A stretch of DNA of 64,000 nt. Origin: Haloarcula sp. CBA1127. Lineage in GTDB: Archaea; Halobacteriota; Halobacteria; Halobacteriales; Haloarculaceae. The DNA lies in the NCBI RefSeq assembly GCF_001485575.1, contig NZ_BCNB01000005.1, positions 1 to 64,000 of the forward strand, in the 5' to 3' direction. Under the pieces are notes generated by a model that saw nothing but the letters and a program-made list of their open reading frames with translations, did not search any database and was not told where the DNA came from. The position numbers and the translations under genes are program-made. Below, piece by piece: positions 9,588 through 16,501 of this stretch; position 1 is the stretch's first letter; the number at the start of each line of letters is the position of its first letter.

Positions 9588-10028
9588 CTACAGTAGGTCG
9601 TACAGGTCTTGGGCCAAGCGCCGGTAGCAGTCTTGACTGGAGGCGGGAACAGGATCAGCCTCTTCTCTGTCCTTCGCGATGACACTGGCGAACTGCTTGG
9701 GCGGTTTCCAACCGTCGTCTGTTTCCCGGGCATCCAGCTCTTTCATCAGCGCGTGTTCACCGTCAGCGGTGACGTACAGTACGCGAAGCCCCGGCTTCTC
9801 GCTCAGTGGTCCTCTGAGTAGCTTCCCAGTTCGTGGATTAACCAGCCACTCAAGCAAAAGCCCAGCCCGACACTGGATTGCGTACAGTTGTACCTCATCT
9901 TCTTCGGGAGATTCTGTGCGACCCTTATCGGCCCACGATTGGGGCAGCGGCCGGTTGTCTGTCTCATCTTTCCAGCGCCATTTTAGCTTTTTCTGACCGC
10001 GATTGCGACGTCGGTATTTACTGCTCAT
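9588..10028 (-). CDS. Unrecognised 146-residue protein
   Basis: The N-terminus is very basic (SSKYRRRNRGQKKLKWRWK), unusual for a haloarchaeon and suggestive of nucleic-acid contact. A mixed alpha/beta domain follows, with LYAIQCRAGLLLEWLVNPRT and a strand LRVLYVTADGEHALM. The C-terminal helix is YRRLAQDLYDLL. I do not recognise the family. It carries its own leader hairpin, so it belongs to the leader-driven set. Confidence 0.6.
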   Translation of the reverse strand: MSSKYRRRNRGQKKLKWRWKDETDNRPLPQSWADKGRTESPEEDEVQLYAIQCRAGLLLEWLVNPRTGKLLRGPLSEKPGLRVLYVTADGEHALMKELDARETDDGWKPPKQFASVIAKDREEADPVPASSQDCYRRLAQDLYDLL

Positions 10029-10035
10029 TATTGGA

Positions 10036-10064
10036 TTCTCTCAGCCGCTAGAGAAACACAAAAT
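10036..10064 (-). promoter_or_regulatory. Leader hairpin copy 3 (short form)
   Basis: Arms TTCTCT (10036-10041) and AGAGAA (10050-10055) enclose loop CAGCCGCT. CACAAAAT follows (10057-10064). The box centre is about 32 bases before the ATG at 10028. Confidence 0.8.
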
Positions 10065-10134
10065 TCGCTTCTCGTTGTCTCTATAGCAACTTTCTTGCTG
10101 TTTGGGGATATATGTGTTAGTACGAGGACTCACC

Positions 10135-10503
10135 ATGAAAACAGCCGAGTCCCCCACTACGATTAGCGAGTGTTTGCCCCCAGACCAGTGGATATCCCGC
10201 CAGCCCAGCGGGACCCGTGATCTCGACTTCCAGCAGATCCGAGAGCGCCAGTCAGCGACGTGGAACGCTGCGCTCGATGCCGATGTCGACGTGACAGAGG
10301 GTAGTCGTCCGGACCTGTTTCTCGTCTCCGTCGACGGCGACTGTCCGGTAAACTGCTCGCTGGCCGAGCATCCCAACGGGACCCACGCCGGCTGGTGCAG
10401 CTGCGAGGTCTTCCAGACGACGACCGTCTGTCCACATCTCTGTGTCCTTCGTCAGTACGCTGCTCTCGGCGATCTCGGCCTGCCAATGCGAGAACAGGCC
10501 TGA
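10135..10503 (+). CDS. Small SWIM-type zinc-finger protein
   Basis: The ATG at 10135 gives 122 residues. Near the C-terminus is WCSCEVFQTTTVCPHLCVL, which fits the SWIM pattern CxC-x(n)-CxH and probably binds one zinc. SWIM domains are known in DNA-binding and protein-interaction contexts. The N-terminal part lacks motifs. It is on the plus strand, convergent with the gene at 10511, and has no hairpin leader. TATATG at about 10109-10114, roughly 26 bases upstream of the ATG, could be its TATA box. A related double-SWIM protein lies at 11916-12602. Confidence 0.7.
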   Translation: MKTAESPTTISECLPPDQWISRQPSGTRDLDFQQIRERQSATWNAALDADVDVTEGSRPDLFLVSVDGDCPVNCSLAEHPNGTHAGWCSCEVFQTTTVCPHLCVLRQYAALGDLGLPMREQA

Positions 10504-10510
10504 ACTACGA

Positions 10511-10897
10511 TCAGTCCTCACTCACTTGTATGCCAGCCAGTGGCCGGACATCAACACGTCCAGACCGGTCGTGGTCAAGACACTGGCACAGTCGCCTCCG
10601 AACCGTCGCTCGCGAACACGGTTCCACAGCAACACCTACTCGTGGATCGTCTCGAATCTGAACATACTCCGCGTCGACGTCCAGTTGCGTGTGCTTGACC
10701 CGACACCAGATTGTCTTCTTCCCTTCCTGCCCTAGATCGGTCACATACCGAGCAGCCAGCGCTTCGTGGTGAAGCTCGACGAGAACGCGTTCGACAAACG
10801 ATACGACCATCGTTGGCGACCGCAGCGCCGAGACTGACGCAAGAACAGTCTCAGAGTCGTGCTGTGCCGCCGATTCGGGAGTATCAGTTACAGACAT
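10511..10897 (-). CDS. Unrecognised 128-residue protein
   Basis: Starting at the ATG at 10897, the protein has a helical N-terminal half (SFVERVLVELHHEALAARYV) and a strand-rich C-terminal half (KKTIWCRVKHTQLDVDAEYV). A longer in-frame start at 10966 lies upstream of the leader hairpin and would run through it, so it is disfavoured. No family was recognised. The next gene on the same strand is the TFB, but it has its own weak leader, so the two may be separate units. Confidence 0.55.
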   Translation of the reverse strand: MSVTDTPESAAQHDSETVLASVSALRSPTMVVSFVERVLVELHHEALAARYVTDLGQEGKKTIWCRVKHTQLDVDAEYVQIRDDPRVGVAVEPCSRATVRRRLCQCLDHDRSGRVDVRPLAGIQVSED

Positions 10898-10927
10898 ATT
10901 TCTCTCGCAGGACGCGCTTTCGGGCTC

Positions 10928-10955
10928 GCCCTGCACCTCATCGGGGCACGCAAAA
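10928..10955 (-). promoter_or_regulatory. Leader hairpin copy 4 (long form, box variant)
   Basis: Arms GCCC (10928-10931) and GGGC (10944-10947), then GCAAAA (10950-10955), so the box reads TTTTGC on the coding strand. About 30 bases of extra leader separate the hairpin from the ATG at 10897. A weaker match than most copies. Confidence 0.5.
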
Positions 10956-10972
10956 CAGCCCGTCACGACGCC

Positions 10973-11872
10973 TCATTCAACGATGTGTTCCTCGATCTGC
11001 TGGAACCACTGGCGGATCGTCTCTGGGTGCAAATCCAACGGCTCGCTGATCGTCCCCTGTGTGAGTCGGATATCTGACTCCCGACTGGCGAGGTACAGAG
11101 CGCCGGCTGCAACCCCATCCGGTCGCCCGTTGACCTCAGCGGACTCGGTTGCCCGCTCTGCCAGTTCGAGTGCCCGCTGTCGAACCTCCGGCGCAACATC
11201 AAGCGGGAGATCCGAGCAAATCCGTGCCACCCAGTCCACCGGGAGCGATACTGGAATTGAGAGTTCGAGTTCCATCAAAAACGTCCGGTAGCAGTTCCAA
11301 GCGTGCGATGCAGAACACCGAGCAACGTCAGCTACTGTACCCATCGTCACGAGCCCGGTGCATCGGCAGGCAGCATACACAGCGGCCGCTGCACCGCCTT
11401 CAATCGACCGTCCGATTAGCAGGTCCTCGTCCTGCGCCTCCCGGAAGAACGTGGATGCCTGCTCTTTGACCGACCGACTCTCAGACAACGCACTCGCAAT
11501 GCGTCGGACTTCACCGAGCCCGTGAGCAAGGTTCCGGTCGCGCTTGCTGGAGTACTTCGACCGACTGTGGAGCCGCCGCTGGCGAGCAAGCTGTCGACGC
11601 CGTCTTGGAGAAATGTCCGAACTCTCAGCCGAGCCGATGTTCGTCGACAGGCCCCGGTCATGGCGAGTGGCCGTTCGGGGGGCACCCGTCCGCTTCTGTT
11701 CCTCCCGATTGTACGTTCGCCACTCCGGCCCGTGGTCGATCTGGTCTTGTTCGGTCACCAGGCCACAGTTCTCACAGTGCGTTTCCCGCCCGCTGCTATC
11801 GAGCGTGCCGCCGCACTCGGGACAGCCCTGTGCAGCTGCAAACAGCTCTGTCTGGACAGTTTGTGAAGACAT
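10973..11872 (-). CDS. tfb: Transcription initiation factor TFB, divergent
   Basis: The protein has 299 residues from the ATG at 11872. An N-terminal zinc ribbon has CPECGG and CENCG (residues about 17-36). The B-reader/linker region RTGAPRTATRHDRGLSTNIG resembles the conserved TFB segment. Two cyclin-like repeats follow, with GRSIEGGAAAAVYAACRCTG in the first and GRPDGVAAGALYLASRESD in the second. TFB bridges TBP on the promoter to RNA polymerase. Haloarchaea carry several TFBs and can use variants for particular gene sets. This copy is embedded among genes with an unusual promoter-like box, so it may serve them, but nothing here proves that. Confidence 0.9.
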   Translation of the reverse strand: MSSQTVQTELFAAAQGCPECGGTLDSSGRETHCENCGLVTEQDQIDHGPEWRTYNREEQKRTGAPRTATRHDRGLSTNIGSAESSDISPRRRRQLARQRRLHSRSKYSSKRDRNLAHGLGEVRRIASALSESRSVKEQASTFFREAQDEDLLIGRSIEGGAAAAVYAACRCTGLVTMGTVADVARCSASHAWNCYRTFLMELELSIPVSLPVDWVARICSDLPLDVAPEVRQRALELAERATESAEVNGRPDGVAAGALYLASRESDIRLTQGTISEPLDLHPETIRQWFQQIEEHIVE

Positions 11873-11875
11873 TAA

Positions 11876-11898
11876 CACCCTACTGGAGGCTCAGAAAA
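11876..11898 (-). promoter_or_regulatory. Leader copy 5 (weak) before TFB gene
   Basis: CACCCTACTGGAGG followed by CTCAGAAAA gives TTTTCTGAG on the coding strand and a poor 2-3 bp stem. Its spacing to the ATG (11872) matches the short form, so it is probably a degenerate member. Confidence 0.4.
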
Positions 11899-11915
11899 CA
11901 CGCTGTGGCGCCCGG

Positions 11916-12602
11916 TCAGGCGTCGGGCAGTTTCCCATCCGGGCGCGGGACTCGCTTGGCTTCGATCTCGATCTCGACCCGGCGACGGTGCTTGCATCGC
12001 TCGGCGGTATCGGGACAACTGCATGTCTCCTCAAGCACGTCAACCTCGTACCGGCTCCCTGACGCCGAATGGATCTCGTAGCGACCGGGCTTTGCGAGAA
12101 AGGAAACGTCGATATCTTCCTGTTTTGCTCGCTTCGTGCGTGGCGCGTCCTCAGAAGTGACGGCCAAGGGGTCCCCTTTGGGGTCTGTGACGCCGCCGTC
12201 GTTGAACCGAACCTGCATGACCCCACCGTCAGCGACCGCTTTTCGAGGTTCGCCGTCGACGTGCATACCGAACTGGTCGTCCAATGCTTCGTCGTCCACC
12301 CATTGTGGGATGGGTCGCTCGCCGGTCGCGAAGGCGACTCGCTTCTCGTGCTTGCACTCCTCGTTGGGATTGTACTGCTTCCACGGGCATTCGCAACTCC
12401 CTGTTCGAGCGTCGACAAGGTACTCTGAGCCAGAGCCAGAGTTGACCAGGAAGAGATCGTCGGCGTTGCGTGCCCGACCAACCGAGTCCATCACCGTCAT
12501 GACTTCGGTCAGCGCTCGAACGGTTCGGCTGTTTGGACTGGCCTCTGCAATCTCACTCTCATCGATGCTGGCGGCATCGCTACTAGATTCTGTGGTAGCC
12601 AT
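11916..12602 (-). CDS. Double SWIM zinc-finger protein
   Basis: The protein has 228 residues from the ATG at 12602. Two SWIM-like zinc sites are visible: CECPWKQYNPNEECKH (residues about 67-82) and CSCPDTAERCKH (about 198-209). Each is preceded by strands containing a tyrosine-valine-aspartate turn (SEYLVDARTGS, SRYEVDVLEET), so the domain appears duplicated. SWIM domains are associated with DNA-binding proteins. A GTG 39 bases upstream is in frame and inside the leader and would add VRGVPERACRLLF. The same is true of two other genes nearby, but I favour the ATG. Confidence 0.75.
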   Translation of the reverse strand: MATTESSSDAASIDESEIAEASPNSRTVRALTEVMTVMDSVGRARNADDLFLVNSGSGSEYLVDARTGSCECPWKQYNPNEECKHEKRVAFATGERPIPQWVDDEALDDQFGMHVDGEPRKAVADGGVMQVRFNDGGVTDPKGDPLAVTSEDAPRTKRAKQEDIDVSFLAKPGRYEIHSASGSRYEVDVLEETCSCPDTAERCKHRRRVEIEIEAKRVPRPDGKLPDA

Positions 12603-12617
12603 GAATAACAGGCGGCA

Positions 12618-12661
12618 CGCCCTCTCTGGGACGCCCCTCACCCCGCTGGGGCGCAGAAAAT
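12618..12661 (-). promoter_or_regulatory. Leader hairpin copy 6 (long, two hairpins)
   Basis: Hairpin one: GCCCC (12633-12637) and GGGGC (12648-12652), then GCAGAAAAT. Hairpin two reads CGTCC-CAGAGA-GGGCG on the coding strand and contains a G-T (G-U) pair. At copy 7 the same stem has a Watson-Crick pair there. Confidence 0.75.
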
Positions 12662-12754
12662 TCGAGGGTTAGAGTTTGTGAAGACGTAAGTCTACTATCG
12701 GGCAGAAGTGGGCAGTACAGGGGGCGCACGTATCGGTTAGGACAGAGAGATTGC

Positions 12755-13150
12755 TCAGCAAACCGCGTACGTCGATGAGGGAGTACCGTCTTCCTGAATC
12801 ATCACATATGCGCCTCCATAACACTGATTCGTTTTGATAGTTACCTGCCCGGCTTCATTACGCGCAGTCCAATAGATTTGAAACGTCTCGATACCATCAG
12901 GAGACGCTCTATCGGTGTTGTAGACCTCTCGGTCTTCGTCGGGGTCAAGTACATAACTTTGATTGTGAACGGTCTCCCCCGTCGCATTTCGTACAACAGT
13001 AATGTCGAACGATGCGCTCTCATTGCCATAGTTTTCGAGATACACTGGATGATCTGAGGCCGGTTGTTCCGAAGCGGGAATCCCCATACATCCAGTTACG
13101 AATAATATCGCTGTGAAAGCACAGAACGCCTTCAGCCAGCGGTCACGCAT
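12755..13150 (-). CDS. Small exported lipoprotein
   Basis: The protein has 131 residues. The N-terminus has two basic residues, a hydrophobic core and the lipobox VTGC (Cys at about 21), so it should be anchored outside the membrane by a lipid on Cys. There is no twin arginine, so Sec export is likely. The mature part is strand-rich with sequon-like sites (NESAS, NATGE, NQSY) and resembles small immunoglobulin-like haloarchaeal lipoproteins. It has no hairpin leader and interrupts the leader-driven block. Function unknown. Confidence 0.7.
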   Translation of the reverse strand: MRDRWLKAFCAFTAILFVTGCMGIPASEQPASDHPVYLENYGNESASFDITVVRNATGETVHNQSYVLDPDEDREVYNTDRASPDGIETFQIYWTARNEAGQVTIKTNQCYGGAYVMIQEDGTPSSTYAVC

Positions 13151-13261
13151 GACTTGAGCATATAGTAATCAGCATGAATACTTTCTGTTGCATACGCACG
13201 CTTATTGAGCAGGCGTTGCAGCCGGCACCATGGCTAAAGAAACTGCCTTCTCACCGCCCGA

Positions 13262-13476
13262 TCAGAGCTCGGTCGCCTGCATCTGCTCGTGGGCGTCGGG
13301 ATTGACCACCGGAATGACGCCCTCGATATCCTCCTTGCCGTACCTTCACGAATCAGATCATGGATATCGTTCGCGAGGGCAACAGCCTCGTCTTGCTTGG
13401 TGGAACTCGCCTCGTTCTCCGGGAAGTCAGCTGGCCCGACACCCTCGACAACGATGAACAGGTGGTCGTCACTCAT
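13262..13476 (-). pseudogene. Small protein gene with a frameshift near 13337
   Basis: From the ATG at 13476 the frame reads HLFIVVEGVGPADFPENEA then ANDIHDLIREG. There the acidic composition ends. One base out of register it continues GKEDIEGVIPVVNPDAHEQM and stops at 13262. The intended protein is about 71 residues and intact apart from one indel. Its start overlaps the stop of the gene at 13469-13672 by 8 bases, so the two are co-transcribed. Either a sequencing error or a fresh mutation would explain it. Confidence 0.55.
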
Positions 13477-13672
13477 TGTCGACCTCCTCGACGAGTAGCG
13501 TCGTTTCGGTCAATGGATCGCGGGAGGTCGACAGGTTCTCCGAAGTTTCCAGCGTTTCCTCGACCAACTCGACCAGTGCCTCCGGTGCATCGCCAAAGTG
13601 AACGATAGCGTCGGGATCAGGATAGTTGTCGTACTGCTGTGTAGTCGCCTTGTCTGTCTCATTCTTACTCAT
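13469..13672 (-). CDS. Small acidic protein, first gene of a pair
   Basis: The protein has 67 residues from the ATG at 13672 and contains YPDPDAIVHFGDAPEALVEL and a C-terminal LTETTLLVEEVDN. An in-frame GTG in the leader would add VRGVPERTCRLPI, like two neighbours, but the ATG is preferred. The short, very acidic sequence has no known domain. It overlaps the next gene (13262-13476), which suggests coupled translation. Confidence 0.55.
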   Translation of the reverse strand: MSKNETDKATTQQYDNYPDPDAIVHFGDAPEALVELVEETLETSENLSTSRDPLTETTLLVEEVDNE

Positions 13673-13683
13673 AATCGGTAGGC

Positions 13684-13730
13684 GGCACGTCCTCTCTGGG
13701 ACGCCCCTCACCCCACTGGGGCACAGAAAT
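13684..13730 (-). promoter_or_regulatory. Leader hairpin copy 7 (long, two hairpins)
   Basis: Hairpin one: GCCCC (13703-13707) and GGGGC (13718-13722), then CACAGAAAT. Hairpin two, CGTCC-CAGAGA-GGACG on the coding strand, has perfect 5 bp arms. The box centre is about 55 bases before the ATG at 13672. Confidence 0.75.
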
Positions 13731-13731
13731 T

Positions 13732-13799
13732 ACCCGATGGCGCGCTCCTTGGCGGCCGGTTCATCACGACGGGCCTTGCCTGCCTCTAGAAGCGGGACC
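13732..13799 (-). pseudogene. C-terminal remnant of a paralogue of 14328-14558
   Basis: The last codons before the stop at 13732 read EAGKARRDEPAAKERAIG. They line up with REVRRDESDAEEKAVA at the end of the gene at 14328. Both stops are followed directly by the same long leader type. Only about 20 codons survive and then hairpin sequence intrudes, so a duplicated gene-plus-leader unit was later truncated. Confidence 0.5.
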
Positions 13800-13802
13800 G
13801 CC

Positions 13803-13856
13803 GGACCGGCCTGCCGGTCCAAGGTGGAGCGTGTCCCCCGAGCGCTTGCGCTCGGG
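13803..13856. repeat. Two adjacent perfect palindromes
   Basis: GGACCGGC-CT-GCCGGTCC (13803-13820) and CCCGAGCGC-TT-GCGCTCGGG (13837-13856) have perfect 8 and 9 bp arms. They lie past the stop of the gene at 13905-14270 and may act as its terminator, or be insertion debris. Confidence 0.5.
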
Positions 13857-13904
13857 AACCGTGAGCGTGAGAGAAAGCGAAAGAGAGGCTGGTACGACCC
13901 TCGA

Positions 13905-14270
13905 TTAAGTCGCGATGACGTTCCCGTTTTCGTCGATGGTGTACCTGAGTAGGTACACGTTGCCGTCGATATGCCGGGACTTCTTCGGGAGCGTCTCGTT
14001 TAACCACTCTTCACGGTCGGCGTCGGTTTGGATGTCCTCGTTCGGAGAATGGACGCTGAACAGGTCCATGCTGACCCAGCGATTGACCGTCTGCTCGCCG
14101 GACGGGGAGTACACCTTCACCTGCTCCTTCTCAGCGTCAACACCGACGACAGCGACTGCAGACGTTCCCTCAGCCGTTTTCAGTCCATCGCCGATATCCA
14201 CGGCTTCGGGGTCGATGTCGAGGCTGTCGCATTGCTGTGCAGCTGTCTCGTCTGTCTTGTTCTCAGTCAT
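13905..14270 (-). CDS. Unrecognised 121-residue acidic protein
   Basis: From the ATG at 14270 the protein has an acidic N-terminus, then strands SAVAVVGVDAEKEQVKVYS and QTVNRWVSMDLFSV, and a C-terminal NVYLLRYTIDENGNVI. It is probably a small beta-rich fold. No family was recognised. The in-frame GTG extension (VRGVPRRALYIPI) resembles those of the genes at 11916 and 13469. Two perfect palindromes lie downstream. Confidence 0.55.
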   Translation of the reverse strand: MTENKTDETAAQQCDSLDIDPEAVDIGDGLKTAEGTSAVAVVGVDAEKEQVKVYSPSGEQTVNRWVSMDLFSVHSPNEDIQTDADREEWLNETLPKKSRHIDGNVYLLRYTIDENGNVIAT

Positions 14271-14285
14271 AATCGGTATGTAGAG

Positions 14286-14328
14286 CGCCCTCCGTGGGAC
14301 GCCTCTCACCCCACTGGGGCACAGAAAT
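14286..14328 (-). promoter_or_regulatory. Leader hairpin copy 8 (long, two hairpins)
   Basis: GCCTC (14301-14305) faces GGGGC (14316-14320) with one mismatch, then CACAGAAAT. A second stem, GCGCCC and its partner GGGACGC, lies at 14286-14301. It feeds the gene ending at 13905. Confidence 0.65.
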
Positions 14329-14558
14329 CACGCGACGGCTTTCTCCTCGGCATCCGACTCATCGCGACGGACTTCGCGTGCCCGCAGTCGAAGCTGAGAC
14401 TGGACTGGCGTCCGGCTCTCGTGCTGGTTCTCGTAGGCGAGATACTGCTGGATCGTCTCGATGGAGTGCATACAGTTGATGCCAGCGACGATTGGCTGGA
14501 GGTGGTCGGCGTCTAATAGCCGTTCAGGAGGGAGTTTGTCGAGAATTGGGTCGCTCAT
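14328..14558 (-). CDS. Unrecognised 76-residue protein, last gene of a four-gene operon
   Basis: The protein has 76 residues and is mostly helical (SDPILDKLPPERLLDADHL, then IETIQQYLAYENQHESR), with a charged tail. Its start overlaps the stop of the gene at 14555 by 4 bases (ATGA). A truncated paralogue end lies at 13732-13799, which shows the tail is conserved. No known domain. It is transcribed from the leader at 15366 with three upstream genes. Confidence 0.6.
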   Translation of the reverse strand: MSDPILDKLPPERLLDADHLQPIVAGINCMHSIETIQQYLAYENQHESRTPVQSQLRLRAREVRRDESDAEEKAVA

Positions 14559-14761
14559 GTGGCTTCCTCCCGGAAATTATCAAGTGTTGTCCTTCGCTTG
14601 TACCGACAGTCCGGGTAGTGAGCTAGAAGCGTCTCGTCGATGGCCTCCCAGAAGCCGACCTTGTGTGGCATAACCGACTGCCAGAGGCGAGCGCGTGCCA
14701 GTGCTGCCCCAACACGCTGGCGTTCTTCGCGGCGCCACTGCTCGCGCTCAATCATCGCCAT
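14555..14761 (-). CDS. Unrecognised 68-residue protein, third gene of operon
   Basis: The protein is unusually basic (REQWRREERQRVGAALARAR at the N-terminus; RYKRRTTLDNF near the end), which hints at nucleic-acid binding. Its start overlaps the end of the gene at 14752 by 10 bases, and its own stop overlaps the next start by 4. A second Met two codons later could be the true start. No family was recognised. Confidence 0.55.
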   Translation of the reverse strand: MAMIEREQWRREERQRVGAALARARLWQSVMPHKVGFWEAIDETLLAHYPDCRYKRRTTLDNFREEAT

Positions 14762-15066
14762 GGCGACGCTCCCTCCGGTCTGTCTGCCATGTATGAGGTG
14801 GCAAGCTCCAGCCCAGCATCGAGTGTGCTTCGCGTCCCGACCAGTTTGGTCGCCCGTTCGAGCGTCCAGCCAACGTTGCTGTGTTTAAGCAAGACTGTCG
14901 CTCCGGTGTCGGGAATATGCCACCCGATCGTGTCGTTGCCGACAGCGAGAAATTCCCATTCACCGACAGCGGCTTCTTGTGCCGCGCTTTGCTTGTCAAT
15001 CAACGCATCCGAGCGTGGGCCACCAGCGCCGAAGTCACCCAGCGTGGCTGTCCCTACTGAGTTCAT
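14752..15066 (-). CDS. Unrecognised 104-residue protein, second gene of operon
   Basis: A flexible N-terminus precedes an alpha/beta region: AAVGEWEFLAVGNDTIGWHI, then TGATVLLKHSNVGWTLERAT and a helix TLDAGLELATSYMAD. The ATG at 15066 overlaps the stop of the upstream gene (15063) by 4 bases. I recognise no family. It belongs to the operon 15365-14328. Confidence 0.55.
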   Translation of the reverse strand: MNSVGTATLGDFGAGGPRSDALIDKQSAAQEAAVGEWEFLAVGNDTIGWHIPDTGATVLLKHSNVGWTLERATKLVGTRSTLDAGLELATSYMADRPEGASPWR

Positions 15067-15365
15067 GCAAAGACCTCCCGGCGGTCCCAGCCAGCGAGTT
15101 CGGCTTCAATGGCGCTGATGATACTCGTAATCCGAGATTCTAGCGTGTCTGCCTGCTCACCGTCGACGTCTAGAAGCGAGCGAAGTTCGAGTACATCCGG
15201 CAGGGCAACGCTGTCCGATTGCCGGGCCACCGCACGGAGGACAACCGCTTCAACATCGGCGCTCCCGGACTGCGCTCGAACAGTTGTCGCGATGGATTCG
15301 ACGAACTGCGGAGTGGTTGGCTGAGACAGGCTTTCCGAACGACGGCAGGACATATTCTGAGACAT
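15063..15365 (-). CDS. Unrecognised 100-residue protein, first gene of operon
   Basis: The protein is mostly helical and ends with TLESRITSIISAIEAELAGW. The centre reads DVEAVVLRAVARQSDSVALP. The ATG at 15365 abuts the leader hairpin by one base, which fits a leaderless or nearly leaderless transcript. It heads a tightly overlapping four-gene operon. Function unknown. Confidence 0.6.
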   Translation of the reverse strand: MSQNMSCRRSESLSQPTTPQFVESIATTVRAQSGSADVEAVVLRAVARQSDSVALPDVLELRSLLDVDGEQADTLESRITSIISAIEAELAGWDRREVFA

Positions 15366-15393
15366 CCTCTCACCCGCCAGAGGAACACAAAAT
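15366..15393 (-). promoter_or_regulatory. Leader hairpin copy 9 (short form, consensus)
   Basis: CCTCT (15366-15370), loop CACCCGCC, AGAGG (15379-15383), then CACAAAAT (15386-15393). Stem abuts the ATG at 15365. The box centre is 24 bases upstream. Copies 12 and 19 are nearly identical. Confidence 0.85.
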
Positions 15394-15551
15394 TGGGGCT
15401 CACTACCCCTGTGGATGGGTTTTTACTTGCATTGGTGGCTGAAATACCTGCTCAACAAGACTACAAATGTTTCAGGTTCTCGAATCAGTGAATCTGCTCG
15501 TAAGAGCTGTGATGAATTGGTATTAAATGATGCTATTACACTTCTATAGAT

Positions 15552-16385
15552 ATGGAACGAGACGCAAAACAGCCCATTCTTGGGAGGTGTGCTCTTTGGA
15601 TAAACGATCTAGATCTCAGTAAATCCTACTGGATTCTCCTCCTCACGAATTACGGCATCTACGACGAGGAGAACGAACATATCCAGAATCTCTTGAACAA
15701 AGCCGAAAAATCATCCTCAATAATCCTTAGCTCCCTTCAGCGTCTCCAAAAGAGTAGATTAGAAGTAACTCTTGAGTTCTTTATGTGGCTGTATCATGAA
15801 GACGAGGAGTTATGTTTTGAAATTCTTAAATATATCTATCAAGACTTCAAAGACGATGATGAAGTCCCTGAGCCTTATGCTTACGTAGATGAACTAGAAG
15901 ACCTCAAAGAGGGCGGTGATTTTCCTCAAGTTGATTTAGACCAGATCGTACCAGCTACTCCGAAGGCATTTGAAGATGGAGATGAGCTAGAATTCTACTA
16001 TCAAACAAAAAATAAGGTCTCTCGGGCTACTGAAGAGGTTTTTATTATCGACGCATACGCTAATGAAGAAGTAATCTGGTATCTAAAAGAGACCTCTGAA
16101 GATATTGAGAAACGTATCCTCACACAGGGAAAGAAGGAAGGCCTGAGCAACGCGGCTGAAAAGTTAGTCTCTAACAGTAATCACCGTATCGAGGTACGTA
16201 GAAATGGAAAGTGCCACGACCGCCTGATCTTTGTTGACGACCAATGCTTCGCAATAGGGGATTCACTCCACGCTGCTGGAACAAAGCCGATGTACGCCGT
16301 CAAGTTCGGTGCTAGCGAGAAGTTTCGTCAACCTTGGGAGCAAATGTGGGAACAGTCTCAAGAATACGCGGTTTTTGAGGACTGA
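15552..16385 (+). CDS. PLD-like / defence-type protein
   Basis: The protein has 277 residues. Its C-terminal third has KVSRATEEVFIIDAYANEEV and CHDRLIFVDDQCFAIGDSLH, a layout like the phospholipase-D-related effectors seen in some defence proteins. The classical HKD triad is incomplete (HDR here), so activity is uncertain. The N-terminal 130 residues are helical and acidic. Base composition is more AT-rich than the neighbours and it has an ordinary AT-rich upstream region, not the hairpin leader, suggesting separate acquisition. I give this as a tentative family call. Confidence 0.45.
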   Translation: MERDAKQPILGRCALWINDLDLSKSYWILLLTNYGIYDEENEHIQNLLNKAEKSSSIILSSLQRLQKSRLEVTLEFFMWLYHEDEELCFEILKYIYQDFKDDDEVPEPYAYVDELEDLKEGGDFPQVDLDQIVPATPKAFEDGDELEFYYQTKNKVSRATEEVFIIDAYANEEVIWYLKETSEDIEKRILTQGKKEGLSNAAEKLVSNSNHRIEVRRNGKCHDRLIFVDDQCFAIGDSLHAAGTKPMYAVKFGASEKFRQPWEQMWEQSQEYAVFED

Positions 16386-16501
16386 ATCTTCTTACTTACC
16401 AACGCTTTCATCAAGGCACCCAAGATCGTTCATTGTGCAGTTTCCACTCTGTACTGCTCATCAGCGGATCAGACTCACCGGTTTCAGGGAACTACCGCCG
16501 G

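Noticed and set aside
10511-10966. Longer start of the 128-residue protein at 10966
   Set aside because: It would translate through the leader box and hairpin. The ATG at 10897 is in the expected position.
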